Below are positions 16,220 to 27,347 of a stretch of DNA of 64,000 bases, piece after piece; the first letter of the stretch is position 1; every line of letters begins with the position of its first letter. Both the position numbers and the translations under genes were made by a program. The notes under the pieces are model-generated. The model did not search any database. It worked only from the letters and a program-made list of their open reading frames with translations, and was not told the DNA's origin. Where the stretch lies: positions 13,639,501-13,703,500 of the forward strand of contig JAPYXD010000677.1 in NCBI GenBank assembly GCA_030998225.1. The letters are read 5' to 3'. This stretch comes from Diplolepis rosae. Lineage: Eukaryota; Arthropoda; Insecta; Hymenoptera; Diplolepididae.

Positions 16220-17155
16220 TTTTTACACAACTAATTTTTAAAACGTACCTGAAAGGACTCGTATAAGAGCGAGTACTTATTTTATGAAGATTGTATAAAT
16301 TATTTAAAAAATGTCTGTATTTATAAATAACTGTACTTCAATTTAATTCTTCTAAGTAGATTTTTATATGTAAAATGTATACTTTACGTAATTATAAAAA
16401 GTAATTCATATAAGGTGCTTTTTCACCTTGAAGCATAAACTTTTTGTCAAAGCACGTATGTGCCATGAGGAACATTAAAGTAAAAAGGAATGGTTATTTT
16501 AGGTATTTTATTTTTGGAATAATGATTCCTTTGTCCTTTTTATTATTTTACTGTTTTGCTGAATAATTTGTGATTTGTGGATTTATGTAAGGCAGTTTTG
16601 TGTTTTTTATTGTTTGGCATTATGTCTCTTGTCAAGCTTACGTATTTCTTTAAAAAGAAAGTTATACAAAATCATTCTGAAATCAAAGAAATTATTACAC
16701 TGAGAAAAAAATGCATATTTATAAGAATTTAAATTTACTATTGTGAGCTTCTTTTGATAAGTAAATATTTTAGTATGAATTTAATAGTAAGTTCATTTCA
16801 AACCTCATGTCCTGAAACTATTACATTGCATACTTTGGGTATTTTATGCATAATCCATTAAAATAATCACATAGATTGTTTCTAGAGTTCTACATTTACA
16901 TTAATTACAAAGTCAATTAAAATACAAGCCAAATGATTTCGGGAATGTTATATTTTATCTTCAAAAATACCATGCAATTTTTTGTATGTACCTTTTGAAA
17001 TCTTTTTAAAGAAACAGATAAACAAATAGTATGAGTTTATATATCTAAGCTAGACTTAGACTCTTTATTAACAATATTGATAATAGTGATCACAAAAGTA
17101 TGTACAGGTTGTCTATTAAATATTAACAATTTGAATATTATCATGTTCTTTATGA
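16220..17155. other. Intergenic between convergent EXD2 and PAM16
   Basis: No gene seen. A candidate AATAAA on the minus strand (17064-17069) lies 87 bp beyond the PAM16 stop. A sequence ACTGAGAAAAAAATGC near 16700 resembles one end of the CACNGAGAAAA-type MITEs found elsewhere in the window, but no matching second end was identified. Confidence 0.4.
17064..17069 (-). terminator. Candidate PAM16 polyadenylation signal
   Basis: AATAAA on the minus strand, 87 bp after the stop codon, in AT-rich sequence. Assigned by sequence and position only. Confidence 0.45.
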
Positions 17156-17539
17156 TTATATGCTAGATTTACTTTTTGTTTCTTTTTGCGAACTTAAGTT
17201 TTGAAGTTCCTCATCAATTCGTTCCTTAGCTCTCACCACTTTAGATTGAATATAAAAAGATCCTCCTTTCGACCTGTCGTTCGCTTCCATGAGATATTTG
17301 TAATGTTTTTGTATTTGTTCGACGTCAGTTGGTTTTTCTACGTTGAGGATTTTTAAAGCTTCTTCTAAAGTAATTCCAGTTCGGGCATTTGCAGCTGCTC
17401 TTTGCGCACCTTTTTGCCCACCTCCAGCTCTTCGAGCAGCTTCCTGGCTAGCAGCTATTTCCTGACGAAGAGCTCGTGCAAAGGCCTTTGCTACCACTTG
17501 CGTGCCCACAATTATGATTTGTGCCAGGTATTTTGCCAT
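17156..17539 (-). CDS. PAM16: PAM16/TIM16 (Magmas) import-motor subunit
   Basis: A single-exon gene of 127 codons, the usual family length. It begins MAKYLAQIIIVGTQVVAKAF, the membrane-associating N-terminus of TIM16, followed by a Gln/Ala-rich segment and a J-like domain (LEEALKILNVEKPTDVEQIQKHYKYLMEAND) in which the HPD triad of true J proteins is replaced, as is normal for PAM16. It continues with GGSFYIQSKVVRAKERIDEEL. PAM16 pairs with PAM14 at the inner-membrane TIM23 channel and restrains its stimulation of mtHsp70, so this is an essential mitochondrial protein import gene. It faces the DUS4L-like gene head to head with about 635 bp between start codons. A candidate AATAAA lies at 17064-17069 on the same strand. 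Confidence 0.96.
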   Translation of the reverse strand: MAKYLAQIIIVGTQVVAKAFARALRQEIAASQEAARRAGGGQKGAQRAAANARTGITLEEALKILNVEKPTDVEQIQKHYKYLMEANDRSKGGSFYIQSKVVRAKERIDEELQNLSSQKETKSKSSI

Positions 17540-18173
17540 AATCCTATCAGCTAACCTTTTCGTCTGAATAGACGATTAAAAGGTTCTTTGTATTCCCTAA
17601 CCTTTATGTCGATCTTCAGCTCCTTCAAGGTTACACTGTAAAACACTGTAAAAAATGTATATAGTATAATTTAACAAGTCTGTGATTTTACGTATGGAAA
17701 TTTCGGTAGTATTACCACATTCAATGTAATGTAGTGAACGTATAGCGTGAAGTTCCAAGTTTGAGGTTAGGGATCCTCTACGAGCTTATAAAATTATACG
17801 CACGTGCGCATTTGATTTTCGGATTTGATGTGACATAAGAATTTTAACGTTAAGAAGATTGATATCAACGTTTAAAAACTTTAAGCAAATTTACGGTGAT
17901 TTTATGTTGATTTCATTATTCCCACAATTCTATGGAAATTCCTTTGTTTTATAGCAAGTGAAAATTTTTAAAAATTTACCAAGAAATTTCGTGGGAATTA
18001 TTGTAAAATGGTGGATAGGAATATTCTGTTTCTAGCATGTAAAACTTGTAAACACATGAAAACACGTGGTCTTTGACAGATCATTGCTTTGGAAAAGGTT
18101 TAATAATGATTTATAATTTTTACTGGGATAATTGAAAAGTATTTCATAAACATTAATTTAAAAATCTCAAAAA
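17540..18173. promoter_or_regulatory. Bidirectional upstream region of PAM16 and DUS4L-like gene
   Basis: A 634-bp interval between two divergently transcribed genes. It should contain both promoters (inference). Only a palindrome-like ACGCACGTGCGCA segment near 17798-17810, which contains a CACGTG E-box, stands out as a possible factor site. No TATA element is clear. Confidence 0.4.
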
Positions 18174-18309
18174 ATGTCTCGCAGTGTTTTAGAAATTTTA
18201 GAAGGTTCAGAAATGACAAGAGTATGTGCACCAATGGTTAGATACAGCAAGTAAGGATATTCATGAAATATTTATATTTTATAAATAATTTATATATAAT
18301 TATTATATG

Positions 18310-18340
<31 letters not shown>

Positions 18341-19432
18341 ACCTCAACGTGTAATTTTATGGTTATTTAGGTTACAGTTTCGGACTTTAGTTAGACGATA
18401 TGATTGTGATATTTGTTTTACACCGATGATTTTAGCAGATTCTTTTGCACAGTCATCAAAGGCTCGTGATAATGAATTTTCAACAAATGCAAAAGATAAA
18501 CCACTTATTGTACAATTTGCAGCTAATAAAGTAGAGGATTTTGTCCAAGTAGCAGAAATGGTCGCACCGTAAGTTTGTTTAACTGATTCTTATAATATTT
18601 AGCACATCATTTGTTGAATATTTTATGTATTTTCACAAATTTTATTCAATTGACTTTCAGATACTCGAACGGAGTGGATTTAAATTGTGGCTGTCCTCAA
18701 CGCTGGGCTTTAAAAGAAGGTTACGGAGCAAATTTATTAACCAAACCTCATCTTATAAAAGATTTAATATACCAAGTCCGAAATCGTATTCCAAATCCTT
18801 TCACAGTATCGGTAAAGATTCGTATCTTGAAAGATATAAAAAAAGCCGTTCAGCTCTGCCAGACGATAGAAAATGCAGGAGCTTCTTTTCTCACAGTGCA
18901 TGCAAGAACTCCAGAAATGCGAAACGAGCCAATCGACTTAGAAAGTTTAAAGATTTTAAAAGATTCTGTTAAACTTCCTGTGATTGCTAACGGAGGTGTA
19001 AAAACATTAGAAGATGCAGAGTGTCTCAGTAAAGAATCAAGATGTGATGGAGTGATGGCTGCGAGCGGGATTTTAACAAACCCTGCTTTATTTTCTGGTC
19101 ATTTTAATACACCCTTAAGTTGTGTTCAAGACTGGCTTGATATAACATCAAGCATATCTACAAGTTTTATAACTTTCCATCATCATTTAGTATTCATGTT
19201 AGAAAAAATTTTACCCAAGAAAGAGAAGAAAGTTTTTAACGTTTTACAAGATAGAGACTCTGTTTTAACATTCTTGGAAGATTATTATGGATTGAAGCCT
19301 AGGGTGATTGATAATCAGTATACAAAAATTGACTGCGTGTATGAATCTGTGAGAAATACGCGTTCTAAGAGTAAGAAGTTGAATTATGATGGACTATCTA
19401 ATTTATTCTTAGAAAATTTGTTTGTGAGTTGA
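18174..19432 (+). CDS. DUS4L: tRNA-dihydrouridine(20a/20b) synthase, DUS4L type
   Basis: Three exons join in phase: 18174-18250, 18371-18568 and 18661-19432, about 348 residues (human DUS4L 317; the excess is at the C-terminus). The enzyme uses FMN and NAD(P)H to reduce uridine in the tRNA D-loop at positions 20a/20b. The sequence shows VCAPMVRYSKLQFRTLVRRY at the FMN-binding start, PLIVQFAANKVEDF, the catalytic-cysteine block GVDLNCGCPQRWALKEGYGA, VSVKIRI, LTVHARTPE with the FMN/substrate histidine, LPVIANGGVKTLEDA and DGVMAASGILTNPALF. The active-site cysteine and the basic residues are present. The family's usual RG in MVARGLL reads SG here (AASGILTNP). A candidate AATAAA at 19481-19486 follows the stop by about 50 bp. 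Confidence 0.95.
18311..18341. repeat. TA dinucleotide microsatellite
   Basis: About 15 perfect TA units in the first intron of the DUS4L-like gene; probably length-variable. Confidence 0.9.
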
Positions 19433-19480
19433 AACTTTAAGTGGACATAACAAAACTCAATTTATAGTTATTCTCGTCTG

Positions 19481-19486
19481 AATAAA
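19481..19486 (+). terminator. Candidate DUS4L polyadenylation signal
   Basis: AATAAA 48 bases downstream of the stop codon, followed by a T-rich stretch (TTTTGGTTTTTTTAG). Confidence 0.55.
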
Positions 19487-21630
19487 GGTATTTTGGTTTT
19501 TTTAGTATCCTATATTTGTCTTTATAGTTGTCAGTCACTACGGTAAATTTTAACATTTTATATTTTGAAGATTTCTAGATTTTTTTTACATTATGATATA
19601 AAATTTTTTTATAAAAAACGCAACATTCATGGACGCTTGTTATCCGTCCATAACCAGTTTAATTACTTAAAGTTACTAAAATTATGATGTAAATTATTGT
19701 CTGTCGCATATAATAAATTAAAGAAAAATTATGAACATTTAAATTATGTGCATGAATACACATTTGTATATGTAGATACAAAATTGAAATTAATATTAAG
19801 TTATTACTCATTCTTAATTGTTTCATTTCATCAAAGAAAGTTTTTGATTTGCAGATACAGAAATAAATTTTTGATTAACGAAGATACATAATTCTTTAGA
19901 AGAGTTTTGTTCCATTTGTATTAAACTGTAAATAAAATTATATTCAAGAAACTAATTTTTACATATACATTTTTAATATATGATACTTTTCTCAAGTATT
20001 TATATGAACTCTAAACATCTTACTTATTGAAATTTCGCGCTGTACAGAGCCTATTAGGCATTTTTATTTTCTACCCGTACCAAAAACGTAATTTACTGGG
20101 GCAACAACAAACCCATGTGACTAATGCTTTTTTAAAGAGATTTGAAATGTCAACAGTTTTAAGTAGAAAATTATAAAAGAAAAGAAAAGATATGTATCTG
20201 TATTTCCCTTTGACTCTTATGGTTTTCTGCTTTACGCTTCCATAGGATTACCATAATTGACCATATTGCTAGAGCTAGAAATTAGGGTGCTTCTACAACT
20301 CTACTTGCGGGGCCGTGGCGATCACATAAGGAAGAAGGAAATAGAAATATCTTTCACTTCATTTTTTCTCATAGAATCGAGAACGTGAACTTATAACTTT
20401 TATTGTGTTAAAGCTAACTGAGGATAGACAACAAACCCACGTGACTAAATTTTTTCTCGTGGGATTAAAACTGTCAAAATTTGTTGTACTCTCAGTGTTT
20501 TCTTGCTCTCTATGTTTTTAGGACGGTTGGTGGAAGTGGAAGATGCTCAATTGTAAACAAAGAAACGAGGATAACAGCATTAGCTTTTCTCATTTTAGTG
20601 ACGGTTTCTGATTTATTTTACATTGTTGACCTTAAAATCATAAAGAAGGTTATTTAGATGGTTTATTTCTCCGCGATAGACAAATAAATTCGGAGTTTAT
20701 ACGTAACATTTTTGATAAATTACATGTAAACTTATGCCTGATTTATAGTTACTTGAAAAGAGATTTTTTAGGGTAGGTCTACAATTAAACTTCATTCGAT
20801 GCCATCATACGCAACACATTATCCCGTTGACCCTACGTTCACGTTCTGACGGATTGGTTGATCAGAGTGTTTAATTTTTCTTGAACTATATAGACTTTGA
20901 AACGATGTAGACCTAATTTTTCTATAGGAACTACCAGTACCCACACCAAACCGGGATGTGGAAGTGTGGATTATTATTTAGCTGTGAACCCCATGATGAG
21001 GCATAAGTTGTATTTTACAATCTGGAAATAATGTAAATAAAAGCCGCTCATGTACTTAAAAAGAGAAAAATGTTAAAAAGTTAATATTCCACTGTGCTAG
21101 GTGCAAATTGAAAGATAAAGGTCTCAATTACTACTACAGTAAAGAATTTTGGAGTAACCGGTAAGCAAGTGCAATTTTCATGTTATTGTTTACTTAAATC
21201 ATGATAATATTTCTATATAATTTACCTTTTAATAATTGAATAGAAAAAGTTGATCATGAAGCATAAATTTATGAATTTTATGATTTGTTTAAGTTAACCT
21301 ATAAATTATCAATTATAACTTGTCAAAACATGTCAAATATAAAGTGAAGATTTTTTTAAAAATAGTATAGATTATTTTGACAATGAAAAACGTTAAAATT
21401 ATTTGGAATGAAACATATTTTGTTTGATAAAATAAAAAAATCTAATAAAATGAAAACATTCGATGACGTATCCTTCGTTTTTGGAGTAATCAAATACAAA
21501 AGTATTTATTTTGGTATTAATCTTCTTTATAAACCGTCACATGCAAAAATATTCTGAATTCAAACTTTAGAAAATACTTAAAAAGTTATTGTGTTACGAT
21601 TTTCTATATAAAATATAACTATAGACAACA
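19487..21630. other. Intergenic, no gene seen
   Basis: About 2.1 kb of AT-rich DNA without a supported exon. Two segments, near 20100 and 20430, share AACAAACCCAYGTGACTAA and are probably fragments of one old repeat. A weak inverted pair AGGTCTACA/TGTAGACCT (about 20776 and 20902) may be a small relic element. The HPS5 promoter should lie at the right end. Confidence 0.4.
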
Positions 21631-24600
21631 ATGACGACTCCCATGAGCGAAGACAGTGGCTTATTGAGAGAATGGGCTCCACTAGCAGCTCTTCTTCAAA
21701 GGATACCTGCAAAGATTCAAAATGGTCTCTTTTCACAAAATATAAGTTTTACGTGCATTGATGTTGTACCTGAATTTATTGCTATTGGTACAAGTCATGG
21801 TCTCGTCTACTGGTTTAATCGCGAAAATGGGGAATTACAAAAACTACGTTGCGAGGTAACTTTAGATAATCTACATTACATAAACATTTTCAGAATTCGA
21901 TATTTATTTAAATCTTGACTATACGCCTGCAAAACTATTCTTATTAGTTTTTTTATTAATTTTTAAACGTTTACACTACTTTTACTTATAGAGTAATAAT
22001 ACAGCAATCACTTGTGTCCGAGTGGTGTCAACAGTTGATTATATGGTCGCTGCAGGAAATGATCAGGGGATAGTCACTGTTTTTCAGATACCAAAAGAAC
22101 TTCCAGACTCTTTGCCTGAAAGTTTGAAACCGAAACAGAAGAAACAGGTAGATAATTTGTTTTTGATGAAATTTTTAATGGATGCTTTCAATCAAATTTA
22201 AAAAAATGAAATTTCAACTTTAGATCGAAAGATATAACATAGCAGGTTTACACAAAAGTACAGTTACTACAGTTGACTGGTCAAAAAATGGCATGAAGCT
22301 TTTTAGTGGAGATCAAGATGGTTTAGTCGTCTATACTGAAATTGACTTTTATATGGTAATTTCTTTAACTATTATTTTAGATATTCAAATAAATTCAGTC
22401 AGTTTCATATGATAAAGTTCCTACGGTAAGCTATTTAATTTTCTATGTAAAAATTAAGTTATTATATTTTACAGCATTTATCGAAGTCTTCTGAGCTTTT
22501 GAACGAAAAATATTCAGTAGTACAACTTAATTATCAACATGGATTACTCCTAGTATCTACAGTATTTCGAACAATTCTTGTTAATTTAAATGATAAAGCA
22601 AAAGTTATGCAAGTGGGTCAAAAGGAAAGAAAAACGTTAGTTACTCTAATCTACTTGAATTATTATCAAAAAATGAACCGTATTTTAATTAAAATTTTGT
22701 TGACAGTTTAGGAAAATTAGGAGCAATATTTGGAAATCGACAAAGTCACATACAAGAGCCTTTGATTTATGCTAGTCGACCAGGCTTAAGACTTTGGGAG
22801 GCTGATAAGAATGGAACAGTACTTAAAACATTAATATTTAAGGTATAAATAATAGATTGTACAAAAAGGGAAGAAAACAGACGATTTTGACGAGTGTAAA
22901 GTTTGTAATAACACAAGTCGAAATCGTCTTTCTCCTGTGTCGCACACGATATTTTTTCAACAAGCGCAGAAAAATTGCGAGTTTCCAAACCTGTTTAGTG
23001 CGAAGAAAACAGCCGAATTCTGACCAATCAGAAGGTTATCGTGCTTTCCTACCGGCCTAAGTTACTTTTTTTACCTCTGGGAGGAAAACATGATAACCTT
23101 CTGATTGGTCGGAATTCGGCTGTTTTCTTCCCACTAAACAGGTGTGAAAACTCGCCATTTTTCTGTACATGTTGGAAAAAACAGGAAAAACATTTTACTT
23201 TTTTAGTTTCTTTAAGGGTTTTTATATAAGCGCTCTTTTTCTTAATTTCTTTTGATTGAAGGATGCAGTTAGATCTGGACACGCAGAGGTGGAATTGTTA
23301 AATCCAGCGCCAGAAAGTACACGAAAAAATCGTGGCGAACCGTCCTTTGGAATTATACTATCATTTTCGGACGATTTATTGGTTACTTACAGCGAGGATA
23401 TCATATATGTTTTAAATCCAACTACTATTGTTGTTATGTCTGCCATTACTGATGTACGTCATGTTACTGACGTTGCGTGTACAAAGGATGAGATTTTCAT
23501 TCTTGAAGGCGAAAGAAATATTATAAGAGTTGCCTATCATCCTGAAAGCAATACTTTCGCCTTGAGTGAGTTCGAATTGATTTATTTTTTATTTTTAACA
23601 TGGAATTGATTACTATAACTGCAAAAACTTTTAAAAATGTTGTTATACTTACAAATTAATTTGTTTTAGACACAAATTCTATATTGGATTCAATATCTCT
23701 TGCCCAGATCAGCAAGCCTGTTACGACAGGAATCTTAGAACTAACTTCTAAGCTAAAAGAAAGTGCAATCGTTCCAGCGATTCCTTTTCACAAAATTAAT
23801 TCTACAAATATCATTCAAGCCATAGGGTATGTGGTTAATTGCCAAAAATATTTGTGTCTTCTATATGATTGAAACTTCTCAGTGAGAACTGTTATTTTAA
23901 TTTTTAGTGTCTCGCCATCGGTAGCAATAGGAACAGACACGACGTCAGTGGTGAAAGCTGAAGAAGCCTTGGAAATACCACCAATTATTCCATTAGATCT
24001 TAAAACTCCCTTGGTGACTGAAACTGATTCAACATTGGGGGTCGGAGTAGAAGCTTTTGGAAAAAAATCAGTAGATGAAGAAAAACGAAATGATCGTCGA
24101 CTTATATTTCAGAAAATTGCGGAACAAGAATTCGAGGATGTTGTTTTCATGCCTGAGCGCAAGAGCAAGAAATCGATGAATAAATCTTTAAATGGAAATG
24201 AAAACGGGTTTTCGGATACCGATGAGTCGTCTCACGATTTCAATAAATGTAATTTAGACAACGAAATAACTAAAACAACGCATTCTTCTCTTCTCACTTT
24301 GAGTATTGATAATGATATGATTTTTAAGCAAGATAGGAATCTAGATTTGATTCAGAAAGATGTTGAAGATAAAGAGAAACTTCTCGCAGATGTTCTGAAT
24401 TTTGATCTTTCTGAATACATGACAGGGAGTAGAATTTATTCTACAGATTCAAATATTTCAAATTCGATTGCTACTATTACTTACGTCAGTTGCAATGTTA
24501 ATGGAAATGAATCAAGTTCTGATCCAAAAGAAGATATCGAGGAGCAAGATGAATTGACCGATCGCACGGAAACAGAATCTATAGAAGAGGAAGACGTGAG

Positions 24601-24936
24601 TTATAAAACAGAATTGAAGAAGCTGGAAGACTTAGGCGAGTGTAGCAAAATGCTTTTACGGAGCAAGTTGATCGAGCTCAATGGGAATAATAACGTTGAT
24701 ATAGGAGTTGAACCGCCCACTTCAAAGATCAGTACAAACACAGAACTTCAATTCAACGGTAAATACAAATATTGCTTCGTTTAATTAATTTTATTCAGAA
24801 TTTCAAATGGAAGAACATTGATACATTGTTTTAATTTTCAGATTTTTCAAACGAATTCGTATCGGCAGTTGTATACGAAGAAAAGAGAAAAGAAGAGAAG
24901 GAAAAAGAAGATTGGGTATTTGTAAATTATCCTTGA
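21631..24936 (+). CDS. HPS5: HPS5 (BLOC-2 subunit), apparently short at the C-terminus
   Basis: Nine exons join in phase: 21631-21855, 21992-22147, 22224-22355, 22475-22635, 22707-22842, 23262-23565, 23670-23826, 23908-24758 and 24842-24936, about 738 residues. HPS5 is a subunit of BLOC-2, which routes cargo to lysosome-related organelles; the Drosophila orthologue is the eye-colour gene pink. The N-terminal 350 residues are beta-propeller-like (VAAGNDQGIVTVFQ, KLFSGDQDGLVVYTE) and the block EPLIYASRPGLRLWE is diagnostic of HPS5. Exon 8 is an acidic, probably disordered linker. The last exon ends EKEKEDWVFVNYP, and I see nothing like the alpha-helical C-terminal half that makes human HPS5 about 1,129 residues. 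A donor-like GG|GTATTT at about 24916 could splice to exons I did not find. Intron 5 holds a fold-back repeat. Confidence 0.85.
22967..23165. mobile_element. Fold-back repeat in HPS5 intron 5
   Basis: Two arms of about 83 bp (22967-23049 and 23083-23165) are near-perfect reverse complements around a 33-bp loop; the core is AACCTTCTGATTGGTCGG on the right arm. Transcripts of HPS5 would fold this into a long hairpin before splicing. The sequence left of it (CTGTGTCGCACACGATATTTTTTC) resembles a segment at about 40878-40902, so both probably derive from one repeat family. Confidence 0.8.
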
Positions 24937-25056
24937 AATTTTGTTAACTGCAGGAACCATTTGGTGGCTATTTTTAATTGTTATTGTTTATTTTACATCT
25001 TTCATGACATTAGATAGAATTTATTCGCTGATGATATAGCACTGACTGGGAATTCA

Positions 25057-25565
25057 CTTAAGGGGGTCCACCTGTGTGCCGGCGGTAAGTGGCCTGCTTA
25101 AAAAGTGATGGTGAAATTGTGGGCAAGATTCCACTCAATCCAGTTGTCTAAAACACGGATGAAAAAAATCTCGTTATTTGCTGTTACATCGTCGAGGTAC
25201 CCACGTAGGATTTTGTCAAATTTTGAAAATTGAAAATGCAAAAATCAAAATTTAAAAAAACCGCTACATGGATACTTTGAGCAATCTTTTTAGATCAATC
25301 AGTTAAAATTTCCACTTGATCTGCTCAGTAGATTTTTTCCAATCCTGCCCACAAATTGCAAAAACATAGTTTTGAGAAAAATGCCTTCAAAGTTTGAAAG
25401 GTTTGGGTATAATTCGTGCGCAGGTATTTTTAGCACCCTGTCACGCATTAAGTAAACCGAATCCGTGAAAATCATTTTACGCCAACATTTTTCACATTCT
25501 AAAGATTCGAGAAATGTAAAAAAATTGATTTTTTAAAAATATCACACAGGTGTACTCCCTTAAAG
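25057..25565. mobile_element. MITE with CTTAAGGGGGTCCACCTGTG ends
   Basis: A 509-bp segment just past HPS5 is bounded by imperfect terminal inverted repeats: CTTAAGGGGGTCCACCTGTG on the left and the complement of CTTTAAGGGAGTACACCTGTG on the right. No open frame inside. Its CTTAAGGGG start resembles the MITE at 41393-41943, though the interior differs. Confidence 0.7.
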
Positions 25566-25731
25566 AAGTCATAAAAGCAAATGTTTTATTAGTAAGATGA
25601 TAATTAAATTTACAATGCCCTATAATTTATGCTTGTGCAGGATTTATGTATAGTTTATATACTCTGGGTTCAAATTTTGAATCTTGAAGCAATTATTTTC
25701 CAAAAAATTCCTGTTTTGCTACATAGGAAAA

Positions 25732-26912
25732 TTATATATATATATCGATACCCACGTTCTAATATGTCGTATCCCACAAAATTTGAGAAATTGACTTTTT
25801 TTGATAAATGGATTAATAATAATGTTTTACAGCTTATGTTAAAATCTTATGAGTCAAATTGTTTATTTAATATTATTAAATAAATATTCTAATATGTCGT
25901 ATCCCACATGCCGATTTTCACGAATTCTAATATTTCGTATCCCACATCCATTGGTTAAGTCAGCGCCAGCGATGTGACAGTCAATTTTTATTTTGTGATT
26001 AGTCTTAAGTTTATTTTCAGAAATTATTTAATAAAATGAGTAAGAAGGTAATTACAAATAATATTTTTACAACTCCAATTAAATCTAGAGCATCCGCTGA
26101 AACCTCTGTTTGTAGATCAATTAAAAAGAACCAAAAGTAAATGGCAACAATTACAGGCATTAAAAAAAGTGTTGCTGAGAGATACACACTGCTTCTATGA
26201 TAATATAAAATATATTGATGATACTGACTCTGCTTCTGACCAATCTCCATCAATAAAAAATTTGGAAGCCGAGAGTAAAAATATAGTTAAGGTAACTGAA
26301 AAGACTAAGAGTAAGAAACGAAAAGCTAATCAAGTTAATCTTGGTGTTAAAAGCAAAGTACTGCGTACTAATAATAGATTTAAAAAACCTGAAGATAATG
26401 ATATTAATTATAAAGAAAATTGTGATAATACCAGTCGAAAGAGGACAAAAATTTTTCAACAATCTCAGTAAGAAAATGTACCAGAAGTAAAAAAAAATTA
26501 AAAGTACTTAAAATGAAAAAAAAATGTTTTAAGCAATATTAAAGATATTAAAAATAAAATGTATCAATAATGTTATATTATAATAATTATGAATTAAACC
26601 ATACAAAATAAGAGAGAAAAATGTTACGTATGGGATGAAACAATATTTAATTATAAAACGATTAAATCAATTTTCTTTCTAAAGTACATTTTAATTTTTT
26701 CTTCTTGCGTAACCCACATAAATATCATAAAATTTATTTAAATATTTTTTTTTGCTTTAATTATTATCATTTATGCATTTTTATGGACGTATAAAACAAA
26801 AATTTGTTTACATTTATTTATTTGTGCTAGCAAGACGTTTTTATCGTTTCCTGAAAAATTTTCCAAATGTGGGATACGACATATTAGAACGTGGGTATCG
26901 ATATATATATAA
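25732..26912. mobile_element. Terminal-inverted-repeat element with a passenger gene
   Basis: About 1.18 kb is bounded by near-perfect inverted repeats of roughly 45-50 bp. The shared core is CCCACGTTCTAATATG followed by TCGTATCCCACA, preceded by TATCGATA. The subterminal left side repeats TTCTAATATGTCGTATCCCA at about 25888 and a variant at about 25926, as expected for transposase-binding sites. The interior encodes a small basic protein (separate entry) rather than a recognisable transposase. Because the flank is TA-rich, the exact ends and target duplication cannot be fixed. Confidence 0.75.
26036..26471 (+). CDS. Small basic protein gene inside a TIR element
   Basis: The plus strand has an open frame from about 26089 to a TAA at 26471. 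Upstream, ATGA|GTAAGA at 26036-26041 and an acceptor at 26087-26088 would give a 49-bp intron and a protein of 128 residues starting MKHPLKPLFVDQLKRTKSKW. An AG acceptor just before the ATG (TTATTTTCAG, ending 26020) suggests a 5' untranslated intron as well. The N-terminal 40 residues look helical and conserved-like (QLKRTKSKWQQLQALKKVLL); the rest is Lys/Asn-rich with SKKRKANQ and SRKRTK, which look like nuclear localisation signals. AATAAA follows at 26553-26558. I do not recognise the family; no DDE or zinc-finger motif is visible. It could be a captured host gene or a transposon accessory protein. The short intron is the weakest part of the model. Confidence 0.5.
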
Positions 26913-27347
26913 ATATCTATACCTTGGCAAAAATGGTCAAGAAAATGAAATTATTTTTTCGCAAAAGTTTATATATGATGAGTATGTTATTTTCTACATC
27001 TTTACTAGTATTTGCTGTATACATTAAGCACATGAATTATTGAAGTATTTTATTTATTACGGTTTTTCCACTTATTCTAATCAAGCGTCGTTTTTTCCAC
27101 AGAAAGATTTTCAAATTCTTTAAATATTCTAATCATAATTTAGGTAGTTGTAAATGATCTTTACGTACTAGCTTGATACTAGTTTTTGTTGTTTTTTAAA
27201 GTCTAGTCATGATCGAAATTTTTTAAAATGAAAGTAATTCATAATTATGCTATGCAATATATGTATCTATTATATCAATTTGCAGTTTTTTCTAGATAAA
27301 AAATGTACAGAAATTTAGGAATACTTATAAATGCAACAATTGACTTT

